Shown: in pieces, positions 1 through 7,616 of the stretch | Position numbering within the stretch: position 1 is the first letter of the stretch | How the letters are laid out: every line of letters starts with the position of its first letter | Source of the DNA: Candidatus Chlorohelix allophototropha | Lineage (GTDB): Bacteria > Chloroflexota > Chloroflexia > Chloroheliales > Chloroheliaceae | DNA: 64,000 nt | Reading direction: 5' to 3' | NCBI RefSeq assembly: GCF_030389965.1 | Contig: NZ_CP128401.1 | Span: 248,001-312,000 of the forward strand | Made by a program: the position numbers and the translations under genes | Notes under the pieces: model-generated | Told to the model about the DNA's origin: nothing | Seen by the model: only the letters and a program-made list of their open reading frames with translations | Database searches by the model: none

Positions 1-954
1 CGTAGGCTGCTGAAAACCCGCTTCCTGTAGCCAAGCAATCATTTCTTCGACCGAATGGGCTTTGCCACTATCGCTCGAAAGTAAAAGATGCAGGTCAATA
101 AGGGTTGTCTCTACAGTACCGCTACCGTCGGGTTTTAGATAAAAACCGCGTATAGCCACAATTCCTCCGGGAACGAGCGCCCGATAAACCTCAGCAAGCA
201 AATTTCTAGCTGTAACGGCTGTCTCGCTTGCCAATACTCCAAATAACAATACTAGATCAAAATTATCACCCAGTGAATCTACCCTAAAATCCCCACTTTG
301 AACGGAAACCTGCTTTTCCCTATTGGCGGTGGCTATAACTTCCCTTGCTACTTCTGCTGCCGCCGGTAGTTCAAATACTACCGCTTGAAGTCCTTTAAAA
401 TACTCCGCCAGAGCAATACTATATCCTCCATGTCCTCCCCCCACGTCAATTACTCGTAAAGGGGGTTCAACTCTTTGTGGTAATAGCGGTTCCAGGACTT
501 TTGCTACCAATGGACCATTGATACGGGCTGTTTCGAGAAGAGCTAACTCGAAGTTTCGCACCCAATTCGGGTCTTTCTCATCCGTAGTATTCTCAGTAGG
601 GCGCTGCCCGGTACGTACCGCTTCAGTAAGATGAGACCAGCGCCGATAAAATGCTGCTTCGCGTTTAACTTGCTTGCCCATATAGTGGGAACCCTCTGGA
701 ACAAGACAAGCACAGGCTAACGGACTAGCGTGATAATATTGACCATCCCTTTCAACCAGTCCTAAAGCTGTAGCAGAATTTAGCAAGCGGGTTAAAGCTG
801 CAATATCGACATTAAGACTTTGCCCTAGTTCGCTCACTGAGGCACGCTCATTTTTAAGTTGCTCAAATATACCCAACTCAACACAGGTAATCAGTGTTTG
901 TGTTATCCGGTAGCCATTTAGCATTTCCTGAATACGTTCTCGATATTCTGACAT
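1..954 (-). CDS. SAM-dependent O-methyltransferase, C-terminus cut by window edge
   Basis: The reading frame is open from an ATG at 954 to the window start, giving 318 visible codons, so the C-terminus is missing. The N-terminal ~90 residues look like the winged-helix dimerisation domain of the acetylserotonin O-methyltransferase family. The SAM-binding motif I, V-I-D-V-G-G-G-H-G-G, sits at residues 168-177. The family methylates hydroxyl groups or ring carbons of small aromatic molecules and also includes the bacteriochlorophyll methyltransferase BchU, but nothing visible fixes the substrate. It is transcribed in the same direction as the gene at 1060-1305, with about 100 bp between them. 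Confidence 0.85.
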   Translation of the reverse strand, partial: MSEYRERIQEMLNGYRITQTLITCVELGIFEQLKNERASVSELGQSLNVDIAALTRLLNSATALGLVERDGQYYHASPLACACLVPEGSHYMGKQVKREAAFYRRWSHLTEAVRTGQRPTENTTDEKDPNWVRNFELALLETARINGPLVAKVLEPLLPQRVEPPLRVIDVGGGHGGYSIALAEYFKGLQAVVFELPAAAEVAREVIATANREKQVSVQSGDFRVDSLGDNFDLVLLFGVLASETAVTARNLLAEVYRALVPGGIVAIRGFYLKPDGSGTVETTLIDLHLLLSSDSGKAHSVEEMIAWLQEAGFQQPT

Positions 955-1059
955 CTGCTTGCCTCTTTATATTGCAATCACAAAATTATACTAGGAAAAG
1001 CTTACTGGTTTATGCTATGGTCATTTCATCTAATTGATCAATGAAAGCAGATACGCTTT

Positions 1060-1305
1060 TCAGCCACCAAAATTTGCCATTGGGCAGGTACCGGTCGCGC
1101 AACTTGATTCGCTACTGGCATTAACGCTGCGGCTGTCATTTTTGTACCAGCCTGCTCCTTTAAAAACCAGACCAGTAGGTGAAAATACCTTCCGCAACGC
1201 TTCAGTGCTGCATTCCGGGCAAACCTTGAGGGGAGATTCGCTCATACTCTGAGATTTTTCAAAGCGGTGACCGCAATTGTTGCAGGCATAATCATACATT
1301 GGCAT
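1060..1305 (-). CDS. FmdB-family small zinc-ribbon protein
   Basis: This 81-residue protein starts M-P-M-Y-D-Y-A-C and carries two paired cysteines, C-N-N-C near residue 8 and C-P-E-C near residue 29, the zinc ribbon of the FmdB family. A cysteine/serine-rich tail with C-A-T-G-T-C follows. FmdB was proposed as a regulator of formamidase; the function of most homologues is unknown. An AAAGG ribosome site precedes the ATG at 1305. The four-unit array at 1379-1433 lies upstream in the correct orientation, linking it to the sulfur island. Confidence 0.85.
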   Translation of the reverse strand: MPMYDYACNNCGHRFEKSQSMSESPLKVCPECSTEALRKVFSPTGLVFKGAGWYKNDSRSVNASSESSCATGTCPMANFGG

Positions 1306-1378
1306 TTTAATATACCTTTCGGGCTTGAATAGCGAATTTTAAATATAGTGCGGTATTATCCGATCAATTCCTAGCGTT

Positions 1379-1433
1379 AGGATAACAAACTAATTTGAAA
1401 TAACTTTTAAGAAATATTAAAGAAAGTTTGAAG
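1379..1433 (-). promoter_or_regulatory. Four 11-bp tandem units plus -10 upstream of the FmdB gene
   Basis: Read on the minus strand, four units start at 1433 (CTTCAAACTTT), 1422 (CTTTAATATTT), 1411 (CTTAAAAGTTA) and 1400 (TTTCAAATTAG), each exactly 11 bp. A -10-like TATCCT starts at 1384, 16 bp after the fourth unit begins. There is no good -35. This is the usual form of a promoter activated by an OmpR/PhoB-type regulator. It is one of eight such arrays in the window. Confidence 0.65.
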
Positions 1434-1451
1434 ATATGCCCGATCGCTATT

Positions 1452-2561
1452 CTACCGTTTCCAGACCTCTCCGGTGCGTATTCCTGTTACGGTACGTATT
1501 GCTACGGTCAGCCAAAAAGCAACCAGCAGCAGGAAAAATCCCACTCCCAACCATTCCATAAAATCCACCTTCCACTGTCGAGCTAATGCAAGAGTGCTTA
1601 CCGTAAAAGCTCCCACTGGAAAGGTAAAAGCCCACCAGCCCAGAGTAAAATGTAGCCCACCTTGGCGCAAGTAACGCACCAGTAAAAGCCCTGCCATCGG
1701 CAGCCACCATAACCCAAAACCCCAGATAGCGGTTGCCGCGATTGAAGAAATTGAGAGAATAACTTGACTCTGATCACCCCAGATTACCGCCCCTTTTTGT
1801 GCCAACCGTACCAAGTCAATACTACCCACACCGATGGGAGCCAGACCGATCCAGAGTGAAGGAGCGAAATGGGCTGCCGGAAGGGCGTGATAAATCATGC
1901 GGGCATACAGTAGTGCCGCTACTAGAATGAACAGGAAAATGCCAATACCCCAAGCGGCGTAACTGATAACCAGTAGCACGCGCGCTCCATCCTTGCCTGC
2001 TGTTTCTAATAAAGGAGCCAACGCCAAAGGTAGCAGAATATTTACCACCGGCGGGATAAACCAGCCACCTCCTACTTGTTCAGCATTAATGCTGGGAGTT
2101 GTGAATAGGATGTAAGTGAAAACTAAGCTAATCAGAAAAGCCAGAACACCACCCAGCATTGCCAGAGTGACGATTATTGTATTTGCGATATCCTTAGAGA
2201 AAAGCAGCGATCCAGCGTTAGCAGTTGCAATTGCCAATACCAAGAGTCCAGCCGGAAAAGTGGCGTACATTGCTCCTAGTATGGGGTGACGTAGGTCTTT
2301 CCAGGCAAATGCTGGATGGCGAAACCAACGCCAAAGATATGGTACTCCCAGCAAAACAGCCAAAATATAAGCCAGCATCAAAATTGCTACTGAAAGAGGG
2401 TCGGTAATGGGTTTAAGCTCACTTATTCCGCCAGGGTTCTGGTAAATGGCTACCGACAGTACGCCGGTACCCATCACAGCCGCGAACCAAGCAGGGTGAA
2501 AAGTGTGTAATACCCCGGTTTTTGTATCCGGAGCAATAGTTGGAGCGGGTGAAGTAGTCAT
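1452..2561 (-). CDS. TDT/SLAC1-type membrane transporter
   Basis: The 369-residue protein has about ten hydrophobic helices and the F-H-P-A-W-F opening of the tellurite-resistance/dicarboxylate transporter (TDT) family, which includes TehA, Mae1, SLAC1 and the fungal sulfite pump Ssu1. It sits in the inner membrane and probably conducts a small anion. It lies 14 bp downstream of the 102-residue protein and behind the Rieske gene, so the three are probably one operon. Sulfur genes all around make sulfite or another sulfur anion a plausible substrate, but this is inferred from context only. Confidence 0.85.
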   Translation of the reverse strand: MTTSPAPTIAPDTKTGVLHTFHPAWFAAVMGTGVLSVAIYQNPGGISELKPITDPLSVAILMLAYILAVLLGVPYLWRWFRHPAFAWKDLRHPILGAMYATFPAGLLVLAIATANAGSLLFSKDIANTIIVTLAMLGGVLAFLISLVFTYILFTTPSINAEQVGGGWFIPPVVNILLPLALAPLLETAGKDGARVLLVISYAAWGIGIFLFILVAALLYARMIYHALPAAHFAPSLWIGLAPIGVGSIDLVRLAQKGAVIWGDQSQVILSISSIAATAIWGFGLWWLPMAGLLLVRYLRQGGLHFTLGWWAFTFPVGAFTVSTLALARQWKVDFMEWLGVGFFLLLVAFWLTVAIRTVTGIRTGEVWKR

Positions 2562-2574
2562 AGTTATCTTGGCT

Positions 2575-2883
2575 CTAGTCTTCCTTTACTACGCTACGGT
2601 AATACTTTAAAGCCTCCTCGGCTTCGGGAATACCGTTGTTGCGCATGTTTTCGATACATTTTTCAACTTCTGGTTTGACTGTCTCCCAAGCTTCATTTAC
2701 GTTCTGGGAAGACATGGTGCGACCGAACAGGTAGTAGCAAAAGAGATCGATATTATCTACTTCATCTTGATTGACTAGTTGGAACAAGGTTGCAGAACAA
2801 GCCGGACCAAGCTCCTTATTGTTATCCCATTGCTGGTAAAAGCGCTCTTTGACCGAGTCAATTGAAATCATAATCGTATCCAT
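2575..2883 (-). CDS. Small acidic protein of unknown function
   Basis: A 102-residue soluble, mostly helical acidic protein with three scattered cysteines (near residues 29, 49 and 76) and no signal peptide. I do not recognise a domain. A GAGAAG-type ribosome site precedes the ATG at 2883. It lies between the Rieske protein and the TDT transporter with short gaps, so it is probably co-transcribed and may serve the same electron-transfer or transport unit. Confidence 0.65.
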   Translation of the reverse strand: MDTIMISIDSVKERFYQQWDNNKELGPACSATLFQLVNQDEVDNIDLFCYYLFGRTMSSQNVNEAWETVKPEVEKCIENMRNNGIPEAEEALKYYRSVVKED

Positions 2884-2935
2884 AAGACTTCTCTCTTTCT
2901 TCCGCCTTTAAAGACGGCTCTGGTGGAGTTATGAA

Positions 2936-3484
2936 TTAAACCGAAAAGGTCTGAAAAACATTTATCACAACCTCACCATTCTCTATTTTTACTTCGTAAC
3001 TGCCCAGCGGGCGCGGAGCAGGACCTTTAATGTTTTTGCCATCTTGGTCGTAATAACTGCCATGACAGCCACAAAAAATATCTTTTGTACTAACCCGATA
3101 ATCCACCGAACACCCAGCGTGGGTGCAGGTAGAGTCAAGCACCAAGAAATCCTCTGGTTGGCTGGCATTTGGTTTAAGCGCTCGAACAAATACTTTCCGG
3201 TTTATAGTGGACGGTTTAAAGGTATCGGTGTAGGTAATATCTCTAAGCATGACCGTTTTTAGTTCGGTCTGGTTGGATAAATCGGCTACTTTACCGACCG
3301 CTACCTTTATCGCTGATCCCTCTTTATTGGTAGCTGGTGCGATAAAATAACCCATAGTAGGCACAGCTATCACCAGTCCTGCCCCGGCAGCCACCGCATA
3401 AATTCCTGTTTTAAGAAAGGTACGGCGGGTGGGAGTTGGATCGACTAGGGGGGTATCCAAGTCATTTGTATTACTTAGTATCAC
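2936..3484 (-). CDS. Rieske 2Fe-2S protein with Tat signal anchor
   Basis: This 182-residue protein begins at a GTG. It has a twin-arginine-type signal T-R-R-T-F-L-K near residue 19, followed by a hydrophobic stretch (about 28-48) that probably stays as a membrane anchor. The cluster-binding boxes C-T-H-A-G-C (120-125) and C-G-C-H-G-S (138-143) supply the two Cys and two His ligands and the disulfide pair. Length and layout fit a bc-complex or arsenite-oxidase-type Rieske subunit exposed outside the cell. No cytochrome b or molybdopterin partner lies nearby, so its electron partner is unknown. Confidence 0.93.
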   Translation of the reverse strand: MILSNTNDLDTPLVDPTPTRRTFLKTGIYAVAAGAGLVIAVPTMGYFIAPATNKEGSAIKVAVGKVADLSNQTELKTVMLRDITYTDTFKPSTINRKVFVRALKPNASQPEDFLVLDSTCTHAGCSVDYRVSTKDIFCGCHGSYYDQDGKNIKGPAPRPLGSYEVKIENGEVVINVFQTFSV

Positions 3485-3530
3485 TTTTGTGTTTTACCTC
3501 TAAGAAAAAGGAGATTTATAAAATCCACCT

Positions 3531-3734
3531 TTATTGCCTGTTTCGGCAACAATGATGTCCATTTTCAGATTCAGTTTCTTCCGTATTATGCCGGTGGCAA
3601 CGCTCGTCCGAATCTTGGTTAATAGAGGTTGTTGTTTGAGTCTGTTTTTTGCACTGGTGTGTACCTTGCTCCCCCTCACCTTTTTCGCGACAACAAGTAT
3701 GTTCTTTAGGGGTTTCAGTTGATTGGTTGGTCAT
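3531..3734 (-). CDS. Small His/Cys-rich protein, possible metal binder
   Basis: The frame is open from 3812, but the ATG at 3734 has an AAGGA ribosome site about 10 bp upstream, giving 67 residues. The sequence is very polar, with C-C near residue 13, C-R-H-R-H in the middle and G-H-H-C-C at the end. No known domain is recognised. Composition suggests metal or persulfide binding, and it would head the Rieske operon. Low-complexity composition leaves some doubt that it is translated. Confidence 0.5.
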   Translation of the reverse strand: MTNQSTETPKEHTCCREKGEGEQGTHQCKKQTQTTTSINQDSDERCHRHNTEETESENGHHCCRNRQ

Positions 3735-3792
3735 TGGGGCTGTCCTTATCTTAGTATCATAATTATAAGTATCACAAATAAGATGGTAACAA

Positions 3793-3901
3793 ACTAAGCG
3801 TATCTTAGTCAATGTAAATTCGGTAAAAATCTAAGAATCGTGCATATTAGCCATATTATAATCGGTTAAACTATTCTTATGTAGAATCTCTTGACTAAGA
3901 T
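3793..3901. promoter_or_regulatory. Divergent control region with repeated ACTAAG sites
   Basis: A perfect palindrome ACTAAG-N5-CTTAGT lies at 3793-3809. An 11-bp inverted pair, ATCTTAGTCAA at 3802-3812 and TTGACTAAGAT at 3891-3901, spans the divergent gap; the second copy overlaps the -35 of the rightward promoter. Another CTTAGT lies near 3751-3756, upstream of the His/Cys-rich gene. A second palindrome ATTCT-N5-AGAAT lies at 3873-3887. One dimeric regulator probably controls both directions. Confidence 0.5.
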
Positions 3902-3919
3902 TAAGATATCTGTTATTCT
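3891..3919 (+). promoter_or_regulatory. Sigma-70-type promoter for the DUF6788-like gene
   Basis: TTGACT (3891-3896) is separated by 17 bp from TATTCT (3914-3919), about 40 bp before the ATG at 3960. The -35 lies inside one arm of the ACTAAG inverted pair, which suggests repression or activation at this site. Confidence 0.55.
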
Positions 3920-3959
3920 TAAAAACTGGAAGAAGTTTTTGTTTGATTGGGAGTAGGCT

Positions 3960-4484
3960 ATGTACGATTTTATGAGGCGGTTTTGCGATATTGCGGAGAA
4001 AGGCGCTGGGGAAGACAACCCACTCACTCTATCCCGATTAATTGGGCAACTGGAGATCCTAGCCGAGTTTTGTTCCAGCAATTACAAGCTTGAGGGCTTG
4101 TGTGAAATGCTAGCCAACGAAATGCTTAAGTTGCAGGGAAAGTTGGATGGACTTGCGCAACTTCAGAGTATGGCTGCTACCTCTGCCGCTACTCCGGCAG
4201 TGAAAACCATTTTTAAACAAGAGTATGTGCGTTGTGGTAAGACAAACTGCACCAAATGTGCCGATCGCCAAGGACACGGACCTTACTGGTATTCCTACAA
4301 CTTTTCAGGTGGGCAAAGTCGGAAGCGCTATATCGGTTTGAAACTCCCGGACGATATAACGGCGGATAAAGCGAATGTACGTTACGCTCTACCACTCGCT
4401 ACAGCAACATGCCAGCAGCATTGCCAGCGGGATGGTGGAGAGTTGAAAGAACCCTGCTGTCGTAAAGGGCATAATGAAGATTGA
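3960..4484 (+). CDS. DUF6788-like protein with R-C-G-K cysteine motif
   Basis: This 174-residue soluble protein has a helical N-terminal half and then R-C-G-K-T-N-C-T-K-C, followed by H-G-P-Y-W-Y-S-Y and a K-R-Y-I-G-L segment. That combination marks the small DUF6788-like family, often found beside mobile or regulatory genes and of unknown function. The C-terminus adds a C-Q-Q-H-C and a C-C pair. It is followed 36 bp later by the NifX-like gene and probably shares its transcript, which ends at the terminator at 4959-4997. Confidence 0.7.
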   Translation: MYDFMRRFCDIAEKGAGEDNPLTLSRLIGQLEILAEFCSSNYKLEGLCEMLANEMLKLQGKLDGLAQLQSMAATSAATPAVKTIFKQEYVRCGKTNCTKCADRQGHGPYWYSYNFSGGQSRKRYIGLKLPDDITADKANVRYALPLATATCQQHCQRDGGELKEPCCRKGHNED

Positions 4485-4520
4485 ACACACAGTTACAAGC
4501 TACAGAGGAGATACTTATTT

Positions 4521-4946
4521 ATGAAGGTTGCAGCAGTTTCAAATAATGGTACCTCAATCAGTGCCCATTTCGGAAAAGCCCGCTATTTTGTAGTGCTGAC
4601 CATTGAAGCGGGCAAAATTGCTAATCGCGAAGTAATAGATAGAGAAGCGGTAGTGGAGACTCCTATTCAGAGTGGCACTAACGGTCGCGCCCTTAATGTT
4701 ATCAACCAACACTCACATGAGCATGAACACGATAGCAAAAACCATACCGGCAATGGTAAGCATCACAATATTGAGCCAATTGCAGGTTGTGAAGCAGTGC
4801 TGTCAAGGGGTATGGGAATGGGCATGCTACAAAGATTGGAACAGGCTAATATCAGGGCTATTCTAACCGATGTAATGAGCATTGATGAGGCAGTCGAAGC
4901 TTATTTGGGTGGAAAATTAGCCAATCATCCTGATCTGGTACACTGA
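4521..4946 (+). CDS. NifX/NifB-type Fe-Mo cofactor-binding domain protein
   Basis: A 141-residue protein of the dinitrogenase iron-molybdenum cofactor (NifX/VnfX/NafY) domain family, with the usual opening and H-F-G-K-A motif and the late G-M-G-M-G and I-L-T-D region. A histidine-rich insert (about residues 68-88, with H-S-H-E-H-E-H and K-H-H) interrupts the domain and could bind metal. No nif genes are visible, so a role in Fe-S or metal delivery is more likely than nitrogen fixation. A GAGGAG ribosome site precedes the ATG. Confidence 0.85.
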   Translation: MKVAAVSNNGTSISAHFGKARYFVVLTIEAGKIANREVIDREAVVETPIQSGTNGRALNVINQHSHEHEHDSKNHTGNGKHHNIEPIAGCEAVLSRGMGMGMLQRLEQANIRAILTDVMSIDEAVEAYLGGKLANHPDLVH

Positions 4947-4958
4947 TACTTTACACAA

Positions 4959-4997
4959 AAAAGCGGCTCTATCCTAGAAAAGGACAGAGCCGCTTTT
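4959..4997 (+). terminator. Intrinsic terminator after the NifX-like gene
   Basis: The arms AAAAGCGGCTCT and AGAGCCGCTTTT pair perfectly over 12 bp, with an inner TCCT/AGGA extension and a short loop. The stem ends in TTTT. It lies 13 bp after the stop codon. Confidence 0.85.
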
Positions 4998-5003
4998 GAA
5001 AAT

Positions 5004-5058
5004 CTTTATACTTTCCTCATATTTATCTTAAAGATTCTTAAAACGTCATTGGTAATAT
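5004..5058 (+). promoter_or_regulatory. Four-unit array plus -10 upstream of tusA-1
   Basis: Units start at 5004 (CTTTATACTTT), 5015 (CCTCATATTTAT), 5027 (CTTAAAGATT) and 5037 (CTTAAAACGTC). TAATAT follows at 5053, 16 bp after the start of unit four. The second and third units are 12 and 10 bp, so the overall phase of 33 bp across three units is kept. The 283 bp between this box and the start codon form a long leader with no gene in it. Confidence 0.6.
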
Positions 5059-5341
5059 GACAACAATCAACGCAATTAACTTTATATCAGAAAGATTTTA
5101 CCAAATACTCTATAAAGTTTTGCCCGACCTTCTCAGCCTAAGACAAAGCGAACGCCACTTCACCACTATCTAGTGTAAATAGCCTTGATACAGTTTGAGA
5201 ATCAGGGAAAACTTTAAATAATTGTGGGGCATTTCCTGACTCAAGCCCATTGCTCGGTTCCTCCATTGTAGGTTTGGAGTAACTATTTAACTATGATGTC
5301 CATATTATTTATAACATACATTTAAAAAAGGAGACTCTGTG

Positions 5342-5581
5342 ATGCAAGGTATTACCTTCACTAAGGAAGTGGATGCGCGTGGAACCTTTTGCCCCGGTCC
5401 ATTGATGGAAATGATCCGCGCAGTAAAAAGTTGTAGCTTGGGTGACGTAGTGGCAGTTATCTCAAGTGACGAAGGCAGCCGCAAAGATATTCCGGCTTGG
5501 ATTGAAAAAGCCAAACAGGAATTTCTGGGCGAAGAAGCAGTTACCGGCGGTTATCGTTTGTATTGCCGCAAAATAAAGTAA
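5342..5581 (+). CDS. tusA: TusA-type sulfur carrier 1
   Basis: A 79-residue sulfur-carrier protein with the family motif D-A-R-G-T-F-C-P-G-P-L-M; Cys17 would carry the persulfide. AAGGAG lies about 9 bp before the ATG at 5342; an in-frame GTG at 5339 is possible. It is nearly colinear with the second TusA at 8194-8433, sharing the S-R-K-D-I-P-A-W-I-E-K segment, so the two are recent paralogues. It is followed 65 bp later by the SQR-like flavoprotein, suggesting it accepts sulfane sulfur from sulfide oxidation. Confidence 0.92.
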   Translation: MQGITFTKEVDARGTFCPGPLMEMIRAVKSCSLGDVVAVISSDEGSRKDIPAWIEKAKQEFLGEEAVTGGYRLYCRKIK

Positions 5582-5646
5582 GAGCAGAGCTATTTCCGGG
5601 CGCATTGAGTCTCACCCGGCTATATGAGAGAAGGAGCAAGGATGCT

Positions 5647-6789
5647 ATGAAAAGAATACTCGTACTGGGCGGTGGTATCGGTGGGACCTTAGTGGCAAAC
5701 CTGATCGCCCGGAAATTAAAAAAAGAAGAAGCAGAAATTACCCTGATAAGCGCCAGCCAGCGCCATATTTACCAACCCGTCTGGCTTTATATCCCTTTCA
5801 GCATGGATGATATTCGTTCCGCCAGCAAACCCCTTAAAAATCTTCTTAACAAAAGAATAAAACTGGTGTTAGGTAACATCACACAACTCGATGCCGGAAT
5901 TCAGAAAGTTACTTTGGAGGACGGTCAGCAAATTGATTACGATTTCCTTGTTGTAGCCACCGGTTCTCATCCTTCACCAGAAGATGTACCCGGCTTCAAA
6001 GAAGGCGCACACTTTTTTTACACTGAAGATTCGGCAAGCAGATTGCGGGTAGCGTTGGAGGAGTTTAGAGGTGGGAAAATCGTGGTGGGAGTAGGGGGAT
6101 TACCTCACAAATGCCCGGTTGCCCCTCTTGAATTTACCTTTCTAGTAGAACATTTCCTGAACAAACGAAAGTTGAGAGACAAAACCGAATTAACCTACAC
6201 CTACCCCCTAAATCGGGTCTTTACAATCGAAAGCGCGGCGGGCTACGCTCAAACTCTACTGGAACAACGCAATGTCCAGATAGAGACTTTCTTTAACCTA
6301 GAAGAGGTTGACCCGGAAAATAAAGTTATTCGGAGCATGGAAGGCACGGAACTGCCTTATGACCTATTGGTGATGATTCCACCACATCGGGGCGCAAAAT
6401 TTTTGCAAGGAAATCCTATCGCCGATGAACAAGGTTGGGTTAAAACAAACCGCAATACTCTACAGGTAACAGGCTTTGATAATATCTGGGCGATGGGCGA
6501 TACCACCGACATCCCGATTAGCAAAGCTGGGAGTGTCACGCACTTTGAGGCTCCGGTAGTGGCAGAACGGCTGGTGGCAACACTACGCAAAACTACCCCA
6601 CATAAGAAACACGCTGAATACGGTGGTAAAGTGCTGTGCTTTATAGAAACAGGGTATGGCACTGCTACCAAACTAGAGTTCGATTATCAGAACCCACCCA
6701 AAACCCCGAAGCCAAATCGAATGATTCGGTTAGAGAAAATATTGTTCAATAAGGCCTATTTTTTCTTGGTTCCCACCGGGCGAATATAA
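5647..6789 (+). CDS. SQR-like FAD-dependent oxidoreductase
   Basis: The best start is ATG 5647, preceded by GAAGGAG; an upstream in-frame start at 5563 would overlap tusA. The 380-residue protein has the FAD Rossmann motif G-G-G-I-G-G at 8-13, V-V-A-T-G-S near 102, G-L-P-H-K-C-P with Cys156, and M-G-D-T-T near residue 280. A second cysteine lies in the C-terminal K-V-L-C-F segment. Paired cysteines at these places fit sulfide:quinone oxidoreductases, which act at the membrane surface and pass electrons to quinone. Other family members are NDH-2-like, so substrate is not proven. Confidence 0.8.
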   Translation: MKRILVLGGGIGGTLVANLIARKLKKEEAEITLISASQRHIYQPVWLYIPFSMDDIRSASKPLKNLLNKRIKLVLGNITQLDAGIQKVTLEDGQQIDYDFLVVATGSHPSPEDVPGFKEGAHFFYTEDSASRLRVALEEFRGGKIVVGVGGLPHKCPVAPLEFTFLVEHFLNKRKLRDKTELTYTYPLNRVFTIESAAGYAQTLLEQRNVQIETFFNLEEVDPENKVIRSMEGTELPYDLLVMIPPHRGAKFLQGNPIADEQGWVKTNRNTLQVTGFDNIWAMGDTTDIPISKAGSVTHFEAPVVAERLVATLRKTTPHKKHAEYGGKVLCFIETGYGTATKLEFDYQNPPKTPKPNRMIRLEKILFNKAYFFLVPTGRI

Positions 6790-6809
6790 GCGTTGTGTAT
6801 CCCGTTTCT

Positions 6810-6849
6810 GGAACAGAAACAGTTGGTATTTTTCCGCTGGTTCTGTTCC
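6810..6849. other. Hairpin downstream of the SQR-like gene
   Basis: GGAACAGAA (6810-6818) pairs with TTCTGTTCC (6841-6849), 21 bp after the stop codon. There is no clean U-tract, so a terminator function is only possible. Confidence 0.35.
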
Positions 6850-6894
6850 AAATAGCATAACAGATGCCCAATCGCTTTTCCATGCTGTCTAAAT

Positions 6895-6949
6895 CTTCAA
6901 GTTTTCTTCATATTTATCTTAAAATTTCTTAAAATTTGTTTGCTACCCT
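6895..6949 (+). promoter_or_regulatory. Four-unit array plus -10 upstream of rhodanese 1
   Basis: Units start at 6895 (CTTCAAGTTTT), 6906 (CTTCATATTTAT), 6918 (CTTAAAATTT) and 6928 (CTTAAAATTTG). TACCCT follows at 6944, 16 bp after the start of unit four and 34 bp before the ATG at 6983. This is the most regular copy in the window. Confidence 0.65.
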
Positions 6950-6982
6950 ATTTTACAGGGGTAGTACCGTTTCTTTCAACGG

Positions 6983-7363
6983 ATGGTTAATTTTATGTTT
7001 AATATATTTGGCACAAAAATATCCCCATTTAGTTTGATTTCTCCCATGCAGGTAGAAGAACGGTTGCAAGGTGGCGCAACTCTAGTCATAGATGTACGTG
7101 AGCCTTACGCATACGCTGAATGGCATATCAAAGATTCAAAACTAATCCCGCTCGGGCAGCTTAATAATATAACCAATCTGCTTTGCTCGAAATATCATGA
7201 AATCATCGTAGTTTGTGAGAGCGGAAATCGTAGCCATTTTGCTGCCGGACAACTTGTGCTCCTTGGTTTTACCAAAGTAGCGAATTTGAAAGGCGGTTTA
7301 CGTAACTGGCTTAAATCAGGATTTCAAGTAGAGATGTGGATAGATAAGGAGCATGTAAAGTAA
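6983..7363 (+). CDS. Single-domain rhodanese 1
   Basis: This 126-residue protein is one rhodanese domain: V-I-D-V-R-E-P-Y-A-Y-A near residue 34 and the active-site loop V-V-C-E-S-G-N-R-S, whose Cys would hold the persulfide. A second start at 6995 is possible. It has a short hydrophobic lead but no clear signal peptide. It overlaps closely with the glutaredoxin gene (1-bp gap) and then a PDZ protein, forming a three-gene operon under the four-unit array. It is one of three similar single-domain rhodaneses here. Confidence 0.92.
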   Translation: MVNFMFNIFGTKISPFSLISPMQVEERLQGGATLVIDVREPYAYAEWHIKDSKLIPLGQLNNITNLLCSKYHEIIVVCESGNRSHFAAGQLVLLGFTKVANLKGGLRNWLKSGFQVEMWIDKEHVK

Positions 7364-7364
7364 A

Positions 7365-7604
7365 ATGGGAGAAACAATTGTACATACCACCCCAACCTGT
7401 CCATATTGTCGCTATGTAAAAGATTATCTCACCCGTGAGAATATCAGCTTTCTGGAAAAGAATATAGCAGCCGACCGACAAGCAGCTATGGAAATGGCCA
7501 TGCAAAGCGGACAACAGGGAGTTCCAGTTACCGAGATTGCCGGTGAGACGATAGTGGATTTTGACCAACCAGCTCTGCGGGAGGCTGTTTACAAACTGCG
7601 CTAG
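7365..7604 (+). CDS. Glutaredoxin
   Basis: A 79-residue glutaredoxin with the dithiol site T-P-T-C-P-Y-C-R and the later G-V-P-V-T motif containing the cis-proline. It reduces protein disulfides or glutathione-type mixed disulfides. It starts one base after the rhodanese stop, so translation is probably coupled, suggesting it resolves persulfides or disulfides formed on that rhodanese. Confidence 0.92.
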   Translation: MGETIVHTTPTCPYCRYVKDYLTRENISFLEKNIAADRQAAMEMAMQSGQQGVPVTEIAGETIVDFDQPALREAVYKLR

Positions 7605-7616
7605 CAGGGTAAAGGC

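Noticed and set aside
1-954. Assignment as the bacteriochlorophyll methyltransferase BchU
   Set aside because: The fold family fits but no photosynthesis gene is nearby and no specific residue supports it.
3891-3919. Ninth member of the four-unit array family
   Set aside because: It has a proper -35 and no 11-bp repeated units; it is a different promoter type.
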